Notes: generated by a model from the sequence alone, not told the origin. DNA of 64,000 bases from Lumbricus terrestris (GCA_949752735.1 OX457040.1:7486097-7550096), one strand, 5' to 3'; positions 34,946 through 45,800 are shown, counted from the stretch's first letter. Numbers and translations: made by a program.

Positions 34946-35953
34946 GCAGGCCTAATTGACAGACTGTTGTGGCGAATGTTGGTCAATCAGAACTGTGGCG
35001 GTTTTAGCCTTAAAATCTCAGGGAGAAAATTAACAAATTGACGAAGTGTGACAAACATTGACTGACACGACATGGAATCAGAAGAGGGTTCGAGGGAGGT
35101 GACTACCCATCCAAGCTCAAAGTCGTCTTTAAATCTGAGTACAAAACTACATGTACTGTACATGTATGAGGCATTAACATACGCGGAAGAAGATTATTAC
35201 ACTGTCCATTGTGCTATAGCCTGTTAGTATTATAGCTTTTTACTATGAATATATACACAACTAGATGTTTTGTCGGCGCTAGCGCCTATGCCTATAGTGG
35301 GTTAAACCAGGGTTTTAACCAGATAAAATGGATAAAAATGGATTAAGTCTTTCCTACAAATTCACTGAAAAATGAACAGGGTCGAGGCCATGTACGGCCG
35401 CTATAGAAATTCTTGATTACATGTAGCCTACATTTACGAAGTAGGCTACATTTAGGTTCTTCTTAATTTCTCATGCTTTGACTATATATAGTGGACTAAA
35501 TGGATATTCCAAACAGTACTGAAGAATTCATCCATTAACTTCCTCGTATCCCGCAGTGCGTTTGCAGGCGGTGTAGTAAAGCTATACTTACTTACTTACT
35601 TACTTACTTAAATAAATGAACTATCTAGCTAGGCCCACCATAAATAATCCAGCGCATTTGGATGACGTCATGCATGTTTGCAAAAGATTAATAAATAGTA
35701 ATAAGTGATATTAAGACAATGTAATTATTAAGTTGTTTACTACGGAGATGAAACCAAACAAAAACTGCAGAGAACACAAAAAGCAATAAATTGCTTATTT
35801 ATCACGAACGCCATCACACAGCGATTAACTACTGAAAATGAAAACGTCATTTCTGGTTCAAACCTTTCTAAAAGTAAAATACTACACTAATTAAGTGAGA
35901 AATAGTAAAATGGAGTCTCTTGTAGACGCAATGTGCTGTGAAAGTTAACAGTG
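34946..35953. other. No gene seen
   Basis: AT-rich sequence with a (CTTA)n run near 35588. It may include the 3' flank of the BEN-domain gene, but no clear polyadenylation signal was identified. Confidence 0.45.
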
Positions 35954-36580
35954 TTAATACGGTCCCAGTTGAAGCCATTCATGCTTTTTAAGGCTGACTT
36001 TAAACAGGTAGCGTACATCTGTGTTAATTTTCTCAACACACTTCATCCACATTGCTCTGCGTGGACCGTCGTGTAGCTGAGGATACAACACAAACACTGC
36101 CGTCTTGATTATACTCATTTTGGTTTCGTCGAATGGTTTCTTCAGTTCAGAGGTCGATCGACTCGAACCCGCCCCACCCCCGGTATATCCTCCCCCCAAG
36201 CAATTGCGCCCAACTAGATCTTGTAGGCTAAAGAGTTCAAAGACTGCCCATTTGGCCAGTGAGGGCGCATCTCGCAATTCCCGACGCTCATTTATGCTTT
36301 TAATATCATCCGTATCAAAGCGATATGGGGGTTCATTTTCGAATAGGTTAAGCACTAACTGCTTGCACATGTGTGCTGATAATGCACGCCCTGTGACAAA
36401 TGCAGCAGCCTTCACACGCATCAGTCGGACATCCGTGAAAACCTCGTCCCGCGCACGGTTTACATGTCTGTTGGACGTGTTCTGTCCACCAATCTCGCCC
36501 AGTCGCTTATTTACGTGAATGAACATTTCACTTAGCTGGGAAATTTTCTTGCTCTGTTCCTCAACTGTCTTGTTGATCTG
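35954..36580 (-). CDS. BEN-domain protein, C-terminal exon
   Basis: A 209-codon uninterrupted minus-strand frame. Its 5' side is an acceptor-like ATAAGTGCAG, so it is likely a last exon. N-terminal part: coiled-coil-like QQINKTVEEQSKKISQLSEM. Middle: ALSAHMCKQLVLNLFENEP. C-terminal half resembles the BEN domain: FSLQDLVGRNCLGG, a Gly/Ser-rich loop, KKPFDETKMSIIKTAVFVLY, then MWMKCVEKINTDVRYLFKV. BEN domains bind DNA or protein in chromatin regulators and also occur in mobile elements. The ORF lacks frameshifts, unlike its neighbours, so it may be a real gene. The BEN call is by motif recall. Confidence 0.6.
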   Translation of the reverse strand, partial: QINKTVEEQSKKISQLSEMFIHVNKRLGEIGGQNTSNRHVNRARDEVFTDVRLMRVKAAAFVTGRALSAHMCKQLVLNLFENEPPYRFDTDDIKSINERRELRDAPSLAKWAVFELFSLQDLVGRNCLGGGYTGGGAGSSRSTSELKKPFDETKMSIIKTAVFVLYPQLHDGPRRAMWMKCVEKINTDVRYLFKVSLKKHEWLQLGPY

Positions 36581-36600
36581 CTGCACTTATAGTCGTTGGT

Positions 36601-37216
36601 ATGTACATGTAAGTACATGTATGCAGGCACGTATATGTGAATTTATGCATGCATGTATAAATGTATGTGTGCATGCATGTATTTATGCATGTATATACAT
36701 GTATGTATCTATGCATGTATACACTGTATATATGCATGTATGTACAGTATGTATAGAAAAGTCCTGCTAAACGGACCACCTGGAAGTCTGCCATAGTCAC
36801 CATACATTGTAGCTGTTGGTATGCATATAATTATGCATCCACGTAAGTTAGTATGTATGTATGTATGTATGTATGTATGTATGTATGTATGTATGTATGT
36901 ATGTATGTATGTATGTATGTACATGTATGTATGTATGTATGTATGTATGTATGTATGTATGTATGTATGTATGTATGTATGTATGTACATGTATACATAT
37001 ATACATAAAAATATATGTGTATAGACAGGTTCTGCGAATTGGGCCAGCTCTGTCTGCTATAGTCACTTTTGCTGTTGGTATGTATGTACATGTATGTATG
37101 TACATGTATGCATGTACATGTATGTATGTATGTAGGTATGTATGTATGTAAGTATGTGTGTATGTATTATATATAATATAATATAATAATATAATATATA
37201 ATATAATAATATATGA
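36601..37216. repeat. (GTAT)n and related ATGT/ATAT repeats
   Basis: Main (GTAT)n tract 36850-36990. Flanking ATGCATGTAT and TACATGTATG runs from 36601, ending in an ATAATATA tract at 37165-37216. It produces Tyr/Ile/His and Cys/Met/Val artefact frames. Confidence 0.93.
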
Positions 37217-37221
37217 TATAA

Positions 37222-37535
37222 TTATAATTTAATCAATTTTTATAGCGCCCCTTCAAGTCACCGTCTACTCAGAAGCACTCCCAACATGTACATGTACATT
37301 GTAGGCCTACGTGCTTCAGCCGTAGTTGAACTGATCCAGACTGCACAGCGGCAACGTGGCTATTGACATGCATTCAAGCGTACACATGTACATGTACATG
37401 TATAGAGCAGATGGCATTAATTAGTTTATCTTTGACACCCGGCTAATGTCTTCATAATTACGGTCTCCCGGGGAGTTAGAAGACTCACTCTGGTCGACCT
37501 CTGAGCTACTCGCTCGCGTTTAAGGTCCTAACCCG
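37222..37535 (-). mobile_element. tRNA-derived SINE, second copy
   Basis: The minus strand begins GCGAGTAGCTCAGAGGTCGA (A-box like) and ends GGGAGTGCTTCTGAGTAG then GGGGCGCTATAAAAATTGAT. It is interrupted by ACATGTACATGT tracts at 37286 and 37384. The same tail family as 33545, but the body differs. Confidence 0.6.
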
Positions 37536-38969
37536 GCGTGAATAACGTACTTTCGGCAGCCGTTAGCTATTTTCTCGTGGCAACGTTCACGCCGCATAAC
37601 GTTACACGTACGGCAGGGTTAGCTGGTCGTTAGGGCCGGAGGGGGTCCAGTAACGAAACTAGTACTGTATGTATTCCTGCTGAAGGAAAATTCCACTGCG
37701 GCCAAGAAAGCCTGCTGTTCTTCATGTTGAAACGACAATTATAGTGCCAAGCTTGTCTATTCGAAAATCAATGACAAAATTAAACTTAAACCACTTGATT
37801 TAGGTCTATCCTTGCGTTAGAGGCAAGCAACATTCTCAGCTTAAAATACATGGTGGTCTGCAATAACTTTAATTTGAATCTGTCTAGAAAAAGTGCACGT
37901 TTCCAAACATTGGACAGATATTGTAATTACAGATATTGTAATTACACACACTGTCAAAATCAAATCAAATAAATTTATTTGGCAACCAGAGCAACAAAAT
38001 AGATCAAATGAAGCATCAAAGAAACAAAAAGTTAACAAAATAAAATAAAACAGTGCTTAAGTAATGATGCTAATAGTTTACAATTTTTTACACAAGGGAC
38101 TCTGAAGGGGTCTTGAAAACATGGGCGGAAATACCATGATGAAGATGGCCATTAGGTTGCCATAAAGTGGTCTAGATGTAGAATATAATGAGACAAAACA
38201 ACATTGAGAAAGAAAACAGTAAATATTATGTTTATATTATGATTTAGCATCGCCAATAGATACTATTAGACTGTGTGACTATAAGTTTTATTTAGCAGAA
38301 ATATATTAGTTTATTCATTCATTCATATAAGAGTTTATATGATGGTTCTTCAATGAGTCTACTCACGACTCTAGCACGGCAAAAGAACACAGCTTCAGTA
38401 GGGAGTCCTAGGGAGCAGGCAGACATAGCTCGAAAGGGAGCCCATTTCAGACAAACTGGACCCACCCTGATTTGACTGCCTTCCCACTCGTCGCCTCTTT
38501 CCGGATACACCTCTCCTTATAGTCTCTCTCATATATCCACCAACTTTTATTCCATATTTGGCTGGTGTGCTAGGAATGGATGACGGGTGATATCTTGTGG
38601 CCACATCTATATATAGCTGGAGGTATATTCGGCGAAATGTGACAATGACGTAATGCCAGATTATTTGTATCATTTATTTATGTTTTGTTCCCACAACAAT
38701 TGGGAACAAGTGTCCCAATTGTGTTGCTTTCAGTAGGGTGCTCTAGACGACTTGATAGAGGAGTAGAGTGCTCATTCTGCCCTGCCTCCATCCCACTGTC
38801 CTGTAACTAATAGCAATTGTTCTTCATACCCTCATGCCCGTCTTACACGAGGCCGATGAGGCTGCTGTTGAGTGGCTCAGCGTGAGATGCAAAAGCTAAA
38901 TAATAATAATACCCTCATGTCTCTATCCCACCATCCGGTAACGAATTTTGTTTATTGCTGGAATTGGTG
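37536..38969. other. No gene seen; dispersed cluster repeat at 37665-37770
   Basis: 37665-37770 (GTATTCCTGCTGAAGGAAAA ... CTTCATGTTGAAACGACAAT) repeats 31558-31660 and is followed by text related to 42780-42890. At 38320-38520 a minus-strand frame reads VGPVCLKWAPF in a region with an ATTCATTCATTC tail, possibly a degraded retroelement end. Confidence 0.45.
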
Positions 38970-39400
38970 CATAGTTGTAAAAAACGTTTTTTTCGTTTTT
39001 TATTCTCCCAAAAAACGTCGTTTTTTTCGTTTTTTATTTTTCCCATCGTTTTTTATCGTTTTTTATTTTTTCTTTATCTTTATTTATTCATTTACTTTCT
39101 GTTATTATTCACCTTAATTTTAATTTTTTTCTGATATTCCTTATGTTTTCCGCCAACTCTCAATGATTCAGCTAACTAAAGTCATTATTTCATTGTTTAA
39201 CATCATCATTTAAGAGATTGCCTGCGTGAAGTAGGTTCCTAATCAATGTTTTCAAGGTTAAAATGCGGTTTTAGATGTAGCATAGTCAAATTATTTACCG
39301 TTTCCGTTTTTTATCGTTTTTTTGTCGTTTTTTATTTTTTCGAAAAAAACGACGTTTTTTACCGTTTTTTATTCCGTTTCCATCGTTTTTTACATCTATG
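38970..39400. mobile_element. hAT-type MITE, T-rich, with 8-bp TSD
   Basis: Left end CATAGTTGTAAAAAACG is inverted at the right as CGTTTTTTACATCTATG. A perfect TSD AATTGGTG lies at 38962-38969 and 39401-39408. Internal CGTTTTTTAT words are repeated many times near both ends. 431 bp, non-coding. Confidence 0.92.
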
Positions 39401-39489
39401 AATTGGTGGATGATGCACCACTGAGCATATATCCGGCATCTTGGAGAGGCGTTCTAGAAATACTTTGGAATTGTGAGTAAATTCTTGAG

Positions 39490-40110
39490 TGTCCGAATGC
39501 TGAAACATGTTGCGTTGCACTGGAAAACTACAGTAACACATTGTGACCGACTGGAGAACACTGTAAGCTTGTAGCAGATTGGTCACATTGTGAAATGTAG
39601 CTGGTGAACACTGTAGACTTGTTGCAGATTGATCGCATTGCCAAATGTAGCTGGAGAACACTGTAGACTTGTTGCAGATTGATCACATTGCCAAATGTAG
39701 CTGGAGAACACTGTAAGCTTGTAGCAGATTAGTCACATTGTGAAATGTAGCTGGTGAACACTGTAGACTTGTTGCAGATTGATCACATTGCCAAATGTAG
39801 CTGGAGAACACTGTAGACTTGTTGCAGATTGATCACATTGCCAAATGTAGCTGGAGAACAGACTTGTTGCAGATTAGTCACATTGCGAAATGCAGCTGTT
39901 AAGAAAGTCGGCTGCTCTTCTGCCTTTGACGAAAATAATTGTTTCCTGTGTGAAAATTGAAAGCAAAAGTCTTAGAAAACTAAACTCAGAATAACTAAAT
40001 GACGATCTAAACGTGCGTTATTTAATGAGAAGCAGTCAAAGCTACAAGTTCAGAGCTATGTCAAGGCTCTTAAATATCTCTGCTTGAGATCTACCAAGAA
40101 GTAAATGTGC
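39490..40110. repeat. Third copy of the copy-C upstream block
   Basis: Shares GCTGAAACATGTT, GAAAACTACAGTAACAC, CTTCTGCCTTTGACGAAAAT and CTCTTAAATAT(T/C)TCTGCTTGAGATC with 30830-31120. It ends just where the N-terminal exon would start, so the exon itself is missing here. Confidence 0.85.
39552..39896. repeat. 50-bp tandem repeat with A-B-C higher order
   Basis: Seven units of 50 bp start at 39552, 39602, 39652, 39702, 39752, 39802 and 39852 (the last is 45 bp). Units 1 and 4 share AAGCTTGTAGCAGATT; units 2 and 5 start TGGTGAACAC; units 3 and 6 are alike. This gives a 150-bp ABCABC order. The paralogous blocks at 30873 and 31667 have one unit. Confidence 0.93.
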
Positions 40111-40710
40111 ATTTCCAAGTCTTTGAAGTAATCTTCTTAGGCTTTTGCAATTCATCTTGCAGTAGGCCTAATGCACAGTGGCAGATTCATGGTTATAGAT
40201 TACTGTTTTTTCTACGAGTTGTGGTTCATTTATAGTGAATATTGTGCTCACTGATTGTCTCCGTGTCTTTCGGAGGAAGTGGTTCAACGAAGATATCCTT
40301 CAGTTCAGCCAACATGTGGTTGATGTTCACCAGTTTGGTCTGATCCACTTTGGCTAAGCATCTGTTGAACGAGGACCCCATAAAAGAGACCACCTGCCTT
40401 TTCTTATAGTGTGGCGTTGATACTCTCCAGAATAATCTTCTTTGATTCTTCTTTAAAGCACCAGTTTAATCACTCCTATGATTAATCCCGAGTGCTAGGT
40501 GAATACTCAATAAACGTCTATTTGGTATGTTAGGCAGGAGTTTAGGGATGTGTGCAAATCTGGCCCCAGTAATGCAACCCGTAGGTAGTCTTAACAGTTC
40601 GCATATTTGAATCTGAGATGATTAAATGTAAGGTTTCGTCTTTCAATTCGAGTTTCCATGGATCCTTACTTCTTAAACTATTAGTAAAGTTTCAGTTTTA
40701 AATCCATGTG
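40111..40710. other. No gene seen
   Basis: AT-rich sequence. 40220-40440 has no recognisable domain on either strand. Confidence 0.4.
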
Positions 40711-41068
40711 TCATCGGTGAGAATTGTGGTTCCATGGTTTCTTTATGGCTTCTGCATGTGGGGGAAGTGAGTCTTCCTGTTGGGTCGAGGGTTCACGCCC
40801 GATAGACAGTTTCTGGGTCTCTCTTCTTGCTCTGGAGAAGAAGTATGGTTTAGGTTGACGATCGGTGCACCTCTGTGTTGGTCCCAGTGGCTGATTGTCT
40901 GTAGGTTTCAGACTGTATGTTGCTTTCAGACAGCGGATCAAACCTATTAGAAGTCGTGATCTTTATCACAGAGCTTTTCCGTGGATCAAAGGTTTTTCGT
41001 GGAGGCTTGTATATGTTCACCTCCACAATATCTAAATCCGGGATTTCAGTGGTTGATAGTCCATGCAA
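40711..41068 (-). CDS. Unidentified coding-like segment (possibly retroelement ORF1-like)
   Basis: Minus strand: LSTTEIPDLDIVEVNIYKPP, RKTFDPRKSSVIKITTSNRF and DPLSESNIQSETYRQ. A shift to another frame near 40860 continues with RRETQKLSIGREPSTQQED. The composition is polar and low in Leu, unlike random AT-rich frames. The TSNRF motif also occurs in the frame at 63581-63993, so the two may belong to one element or gene family. Possibly a degraded ORF1-type or disordered protein. No domain recognised. Confidence 0.3.
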
Positions 41069-41609
41069 TCTAGATTAAAAAATACCGTCAACCTGGGCAA
41101 AATTGGCACCCAAGCTTTTTAAACGGTTTCCTACTCAGAATTTGCTCCTGAATAACATGCCCAAAATCCGACCATGGGTCATCCCCAAAAATGGGGTTAA
41201 AAAAATAACGATTTTTCTTGCTTTTTGCATTGAACATCAGGCTGCTAAAGACTTCAATGTGCTGGAAAGTGATGTTTGCAAGATTGATGTTCATATAATT
41301 ATTTGTTGGTTGCCCCTCTCAGAACATTGATGAGTCAGCAACAGTAATGGCAACGGAGTTTGCAGAGGTTTGAAAAAAGGATTTCAACAAAAGCTGTGTT
41401 TTAAAATTTAGAGAATTTAGGGAGATTTTTGAAAAAATGGAACGAACTCACCGGCTTTATGAGGAGTTCCATGCAGAAAAATAGGATTGTTGTTTATAAT
41501 TCACAGCTATGTCTATGTTCTGCAATCATCATCAACATCATTCACCATGAGCCATGTGCTCGTAAGTGTCCAGTGTCAGCTGTGTCTTTTAACACCTATA
41601 TCTCTCCTG
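41069..41609. other. No gene seen
   Basis: No recognisable element. Open frames lack motifs. Confidence 0.4.
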
Positions 41610-41770
41610 TGGCAGATGGAACAGTTCCTGTTGTGGGCCTCCGCACCAATCCTCTATGTCGTCCGTCCATTCCCAATGGGGTCCGCTTATCTCGTTATCT
41701 CCCTCAATTATTCCAAATACCAGAGTTTTGAGCTTCCTTTCATCTCCCTGAGATTCTTTGATTTAATTGC
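41610..41770 (-). pseudogene. LINE ORF2 C-terminal fragment
   Basis: Minus strand: ERKLKTLVFGIIEGDNEISG, then PHWEWTDDIEDWCG and QQEL. The pattern G-x-I-x-G...W-x-D-D-I-x-x-W-x-G is the usual end of endonuclease-RT LINE proteins. Short, and the usual Arg-rich GRPR stretch is altered. A dead fragment. Confidence 0.45.
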
Positions 41771-41899
41771 ACACACTATAAATTCTGGAATTGACAGCAC
41801 CATTAACAATTTACTTCACCAAATATTGGATGGCTTGCTTCAGACCTTGAAACTGCTGGGTTGAATTGATAATGACCAATCAGAACACTTTTAGCAATG

Positions 41900-42460
41900 T
41901 ATACCTCATGGCAGGAACTCATTCCATATGAGTTTTGTCCGAACTGGTTCTACAGGTATTTTTGAAGTAGTGGACAGTAGATGCACATCTTTTCCATAGT
42001 GACGCTTAGCCTTGAAATGGTAAACCTGTGCTGTTACGGGACAAATTTTTTAGTGATGTCGGTAATGCACAAAAAGTAATGCTTAGACCAGAGTACATGC
42101 ATTACAACAGGTGCAATTAAAATGAAACAGTGGAGAAGCTCGAAGAAGTTGCCAGTGTTCTTCAGTCTAGGGAACTTCAGAGCCAGCAGCCTAAGGAAAA
42201 AGTCTTGACACCAAACCTCGGTCGCCTGTATTCGTTGCCGGGTTATTGGGTCTTACTTAACTGTTTTTATCACTATGTGGATAATCATAATGAAGTGAAG
42301 CATCTTTACTTTAAATGAATGATGCGAGTATCATAGCCAAGTCGTGTGATGTGATGCTCTCCATGTCATCTTGGATGCAGTTATCAACACTGTTCAGTGT
42401 GCAATGAAAGTACGAGGATCATTAAGTGTGCATGATTTCTTTATTCCGGTGTATATTCAT
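41900..42460 (-). pseudogene. Degenerate copy of the 42945-43115 exon region
   Basis: Minus strand near 42400-42250 reads IQDDMESITSHDLAMILASF, a stop, then DASLHYDYPHSDKNS. It parallels the exon at 42945-43115 with an internal deletion (DKILNIIE missing) and a stop. No known domain. Confidence 0.45.
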
Positions 42461-42576
42461 GCATAAAAAGTGCAGGTTTTTCTTAGCTATGTACTGTACC
42501 TCTTGGAACTGTGCTTTTCCGGTGGATTTCTAGTTAAAGCATCTCCAAATAGGCATCGTAGAGGGCAGAATAAATA

Positions 42577-42737
42577 AATGACTGATTGAATGTTTGTAAA
42601 AGAGTTGTTTGATTTGAATACTGCACCAGGGCACAAGCAAGCCATGAAATCTTCCTAAATGACTGATTGAATGTTTGTAAAAGAGTTGTTTGATTTGAAT
42701 ACTGCACCAGGGCACAAGCAAGCCATGAAATCTTCCT
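42577..42737. repeat. 81-bp tandem duplication
   Basis: AAATGACTGATTGAATGTTT ... AAATCTTCCT occurs twice with period 81. Confidence 0.95.
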
Positions 42738-42944
42738 GCTTCCGTGTGGACACAAGGATTATTGTGCCATGTTCATAGCAAGGTTAAACTCTTGACTACT
42801 TGTTTAAGATCTATCCATGCATTGGAGGCGAGTGACCACAACGTAAAATGCACGGCGATGTCAATGGTCTGTAATAACTTTGATACACTAGACACCAAGA
42901 CTATGCTGCCTGTATTCTTATCATTGCAGGGTAATTGGGGGTGG

Positions 42945-43115
42945 CTTACTGTTTTTGTCACTATGTGGATAATTAAAATGAAACGAGGCATCATTACTTT
43001 CAATAATATTGAGGATTTTATCAATGAATGACAGGAGTACCATTGCCAATTCGTGTGGTGTGATGCTCTCCAGTTCATCTTGCATGCGGTCAACAGCACT
43101 CTGTTCAGTGTGCAA
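42945..43115 (-). CDS. Unidentified exon, recombinase-cluster associated
   Basis: Minus-strand frame: MHTEQSAVDRMQDELESITP, HELAMVLLSFIDKILNIIES and NDASFHFNYPHSDKNS, followed by a donor-like ACA|GTAAGC. It is amphipathic and acidic, with a duplicate at about 42250-42400. It lies upstream (minus sense) of fragment 41610 and downstream of the charged exon at 43230. Domain unknown. The SITPHELAMVL...FI pattern is regular enough to be real coding sequence. Confidence 0.4.
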
Positions 43116-43229
43116 TGAAAGTATGAGTATCCTTGCATGTGCACGATTTCTTTATTCCTTTGAGTGAAGGATTGTAGCCTACTCTAGTAAAATTTTCCGC
43201 ATCTTTCTGTATTTTTTGGGTTGGATTGA

Positions 43230-43370
43230 TGACTGCAGCTTAGGTGGATGCATAAAGTCGCACTCTCTTTTTCGGCTTGCAAGTGTTGTGATTCCACCAG
43301 GAGCTCTTTGATCTTCTTCAAAATATGCTGCTTTTCCTGGTTAGTGCCTACAGGAGGTTAAAAGTATCAG
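43230..43370 (-). CDS. Charged helical exon-like segment
   Basis: Minus strand after an acceptor-like GTAGGCACTAACCAG: EKQHILKKIKELLVESQHLQ then AEKESATLCIHL. The heptad-like Leu/Ile spacing suggests coiled coil. Similar Lys/Glu-rich short frames recur at 45640, 50270, 51500 and 57130. Confidence 0.35.
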
Positions 43371-43409
43371 AATTGCACGATTAAATGATGCGGTTTTTAC
43401 AGTAATCTC

Positions 43410-43850
43410 TTATGTTCTGCCACATTCTTTTTGACATGGACCGCTCTGCACCCATGCACTGAAGGATATTCGCCTTTTTGCAGACTTTCTAAAGATCAGC
43501 TGTAAAAGATGCCTCTCATTGGCGACCTTTTCTTTGATGCTCCAACGCTGCTGATATCTTCCTTTCGTTTGAATCGGTTTCCTTCGAGCTGGAAACATGA
43601 AAGAAGTGAATTTTGCCACATAGCACCGAATGCAGCTGAACAAGTGCCTACAGGAGGTTAAAAGTATGAGGCATTGCACGACAAAACGATACGGTTTTGA
43701 CAGTAATCCCTAATATTCTCCCACATTCTTTTTGAAAGGGACCTCTCTGCACTGAAGGATATTTGTCTTCTTGCAGACTTGCTCTCTAAAGATCAACTGT
43801 AAAAGATGCCTCTCAATGACGAACTTTTCTTTTATGCTCCAATGCCGCTG
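43410..43850 (-). pseudogene. Two copies of a KRMWQNIRDYCKNRI exon
   Basis: Minus strand at 43520-43410 reads KVCKKANILQCMGAERSMSK then RMWQNIRDYCKNRI. At 43800-43690 it reads KLARRQISFSAERSLSKRMW then ENIRDYCQNRI. Two more copies lie at 59230-59520. Between them is LEHQRKGRQ/ALEHKRKVRH, also duplicated. The shared protein frame across diverged DNA suggests former coding sequence of unknown family. Confidence 0.45.
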
Positions 43851-43859
43851 ATATCTTTT

Positions 43860-44700
43860 CATTTGAATCGGTTTCCTTCATGCGGGAAACATGAAAGAAG
43901 TGAGACTTTTGCCACATAGGTTTTCGATTTTTCCAGCTTCCACCAAGAGAACCAGATTTGGTAGTTTGGCTGACTGGAGGGTATCCTCTGAAAATCGGTA
44001 GAATTCCCAATGTGTTCTCACATCATGACCTCTGAATTGGGCTAACATAGCCAACTCTTGCTTACAGAAACCTGCGTACCTCAACGTTTCTGGATATGTT
44101 GCTCCACCAAAGACATCTCAGACGATCACCCCTTCGAATATTATGATGCAGATTAGCAATTGTTCAAAGTGTAGAGGTATTTGTTTTCTTCTGCAACGCC
44201 CGCCTGATGTCTCTTACGGTTCAGCAGGATGAGTGATTCGTGGATGCTTCCATCCGTCAACAGAGGAACAGTTTTTCCTCATTTACAAGTTATATCTGCC
44301 CAATAAAACATTTGACGGAGTTCCTGCTCCATTTTCGACAAGCATCTCTGTATGCCACTGTTGTCATTACCGCGTATAGCCTTATTAAAATTTTGCATCT
44401 AAATCTTGAAGACCTCGCCCTGCCTCCTACGTCTATTATTAGATATGCCAGAACTAATTCGCCCAACTGTCTCCAGAAACTGCTGTCTGCTATTTCAGAA
44501 GTTTGACTTTCTCGGATGTTATTTTGTGGTTCCTGTCGTCAAGAACTTTGCGAGCCCCAGAAGAGACTTCATCACACTACTCCATGATCAACTGTCTATT
44601 AATTCGAAGTCTGCAGCACCTGGTCTTTTAATATCTGTGAGCACTTCCTAGCTTTATGGTCAATGATGGACATCTATGCGTCATCATTTGACGGTCGTAG
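43860..44700 (-). pseudogene. Recombinase-like copy D (diverged subfamily)
   Basis: Minus strand, in order: a linker MEWCDEVSSGARKVL (44570), FWRQLGELVLAYLI (44470), RRRRQGEVFKI (arginine box, 44420), then NDNSGIQRCLSKMEQELRQM and WADITCK*GKTVPLLTDG (stop in the Lys segment). Next come RKRHQAGVAEENKYLY and a broken stretch, then YPETLRYAGFCKQ (box II Arg replaced by Cys, part deleted) and LAQFRGHDVRTHWEFYRFSE. Multiple stops; dead. It belongs to a subfamily distinct from copies A-C (RGHDVRTHWEF against MGHDVHMHREF). Confidence 0.7.
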
Positions 44701-45639
44701 CCTGCGACTTGACGAAAATGTTTTGCATGCCTAATCCTTAGTCGACAGGCCTACTCTAGCAGTGACAGTCAACATGAAATCATGGCAGGCCTAGCACTCA
44801 CAAATGCAGAGCCGTTTTTAAGGTTCTGGGAACGTCGGTGCAAAAGGTTGGCTACCACAGGGGCGCGTGCCGGTTGAGCGACCGTTTTTGCTCAAAGCAA
44901 TGCTCCGCGTGCATTAGGACTACATGTAGGCCTACATATAGGCCTACTACCTTATATATGTGCCTAAACAGAAGTCATAGAACCCGTTGACACTTTATTT
45001 TCTCAAAAAGATCTGACCAATCTCAAATACACAATGATAGATTGCTGCCTTCTGCAGCAAATGTTTAGATGTCAGAGACAAAATAAATCATGCAGGTAAG
45101 CCAAAACATCAGTCTGTTTTCATACCTATCTCTCAGTCACGCAGTGTGGTTAACTCTGAGTGTCTGTAGATAAAATGTGTTGTGCCTACGCTAAACAGTC
45201 CAAGCGCTAACAACTTGGTTCAGTTGCAAGTTATTTGTAAGATCGTTCTCAATTGACAAGAACGCCAAGTCGGAAGATCTATGCCTATTGGTTGCCATTG
45301 TACTGCAGCGCTAATGAGTTTTAGGCCTACTGATTTTACAAAAAGTTTTAAGTAAGAACTGATACTCGCATACGACATTTAGCCAACAGGCAGCAACAAT
45401 ACTCGGCTCAGAGCAGTCGGTGCGCCGCACCGATTGCACCTATGTTAAAAACGGCCCTGCACAAATGAAGTTATGCATCAGCCAGTAAAAGAGGTTAGAG
45501 ATTCCATTACTTTTTAGCCATTTCAATGAATGAGCTTGTCCTCTCTTTCAGTAAAGATTACTATTCTACATAGAACTCGGATCAAGACACATTTTTACAC
45601 AATGATAAGCCATTGAAAAATAATTAAAGAAATTGAAGA
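44701..45639. other. No gene seen
   Basis: AT-rich unique sequence. Contains a few GGCCTA words near 44930. Confidence 0.4.
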
Positions 45640-45800
45640 GGTTGGAAATGAACGTGCAGAAACTTATCCTAAATTTCTCCATCCGTTTTCTGTTCAGCGC
45701 TTTCATCTGTTGGATTTTGCTATCCAAAAGTGTCTCTTTCTCGTCGCGTGTTAGCAGGCCTAGTCCTTCATCGTCCTTATTAAATGACAAGAAGGAAGAT
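45640..45800 (-). CDS. Charged exon-like segment
   Basis: Minus strand: LSFNKDDEGLGLLTRDEKET then LLDSKIQQMKALNRKRMEKF. It is followed by AGGATAAGT, a poor donor. It resembles other Lys/Glu-rich short frames in the cluster. Family unknown. Confidence 0.3.

Noticed and set aside
36105..36518. Plus-strand 137-codon frame
   Set aside because: Antisense of the BEN-domain exon, with no motif of its own.
36561..37151. Several overlapping Tyr/Ile/His and Cys/Met/Val frames
   Set aside because: Produced by the GTAT tetranucleotide repeat on both strands.
39552..39896. CRISPR array
   Set aside because: Units are head-to-tail with no variable spacers, in a eukaryotic context; it is a tandem repeat.
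41429..41864. Plus-strand frames over 41.4-41.9 kb
   Set aside because: Shadows of a minus-strand LINE ORF2 terminus (WTDDIEDWCG).
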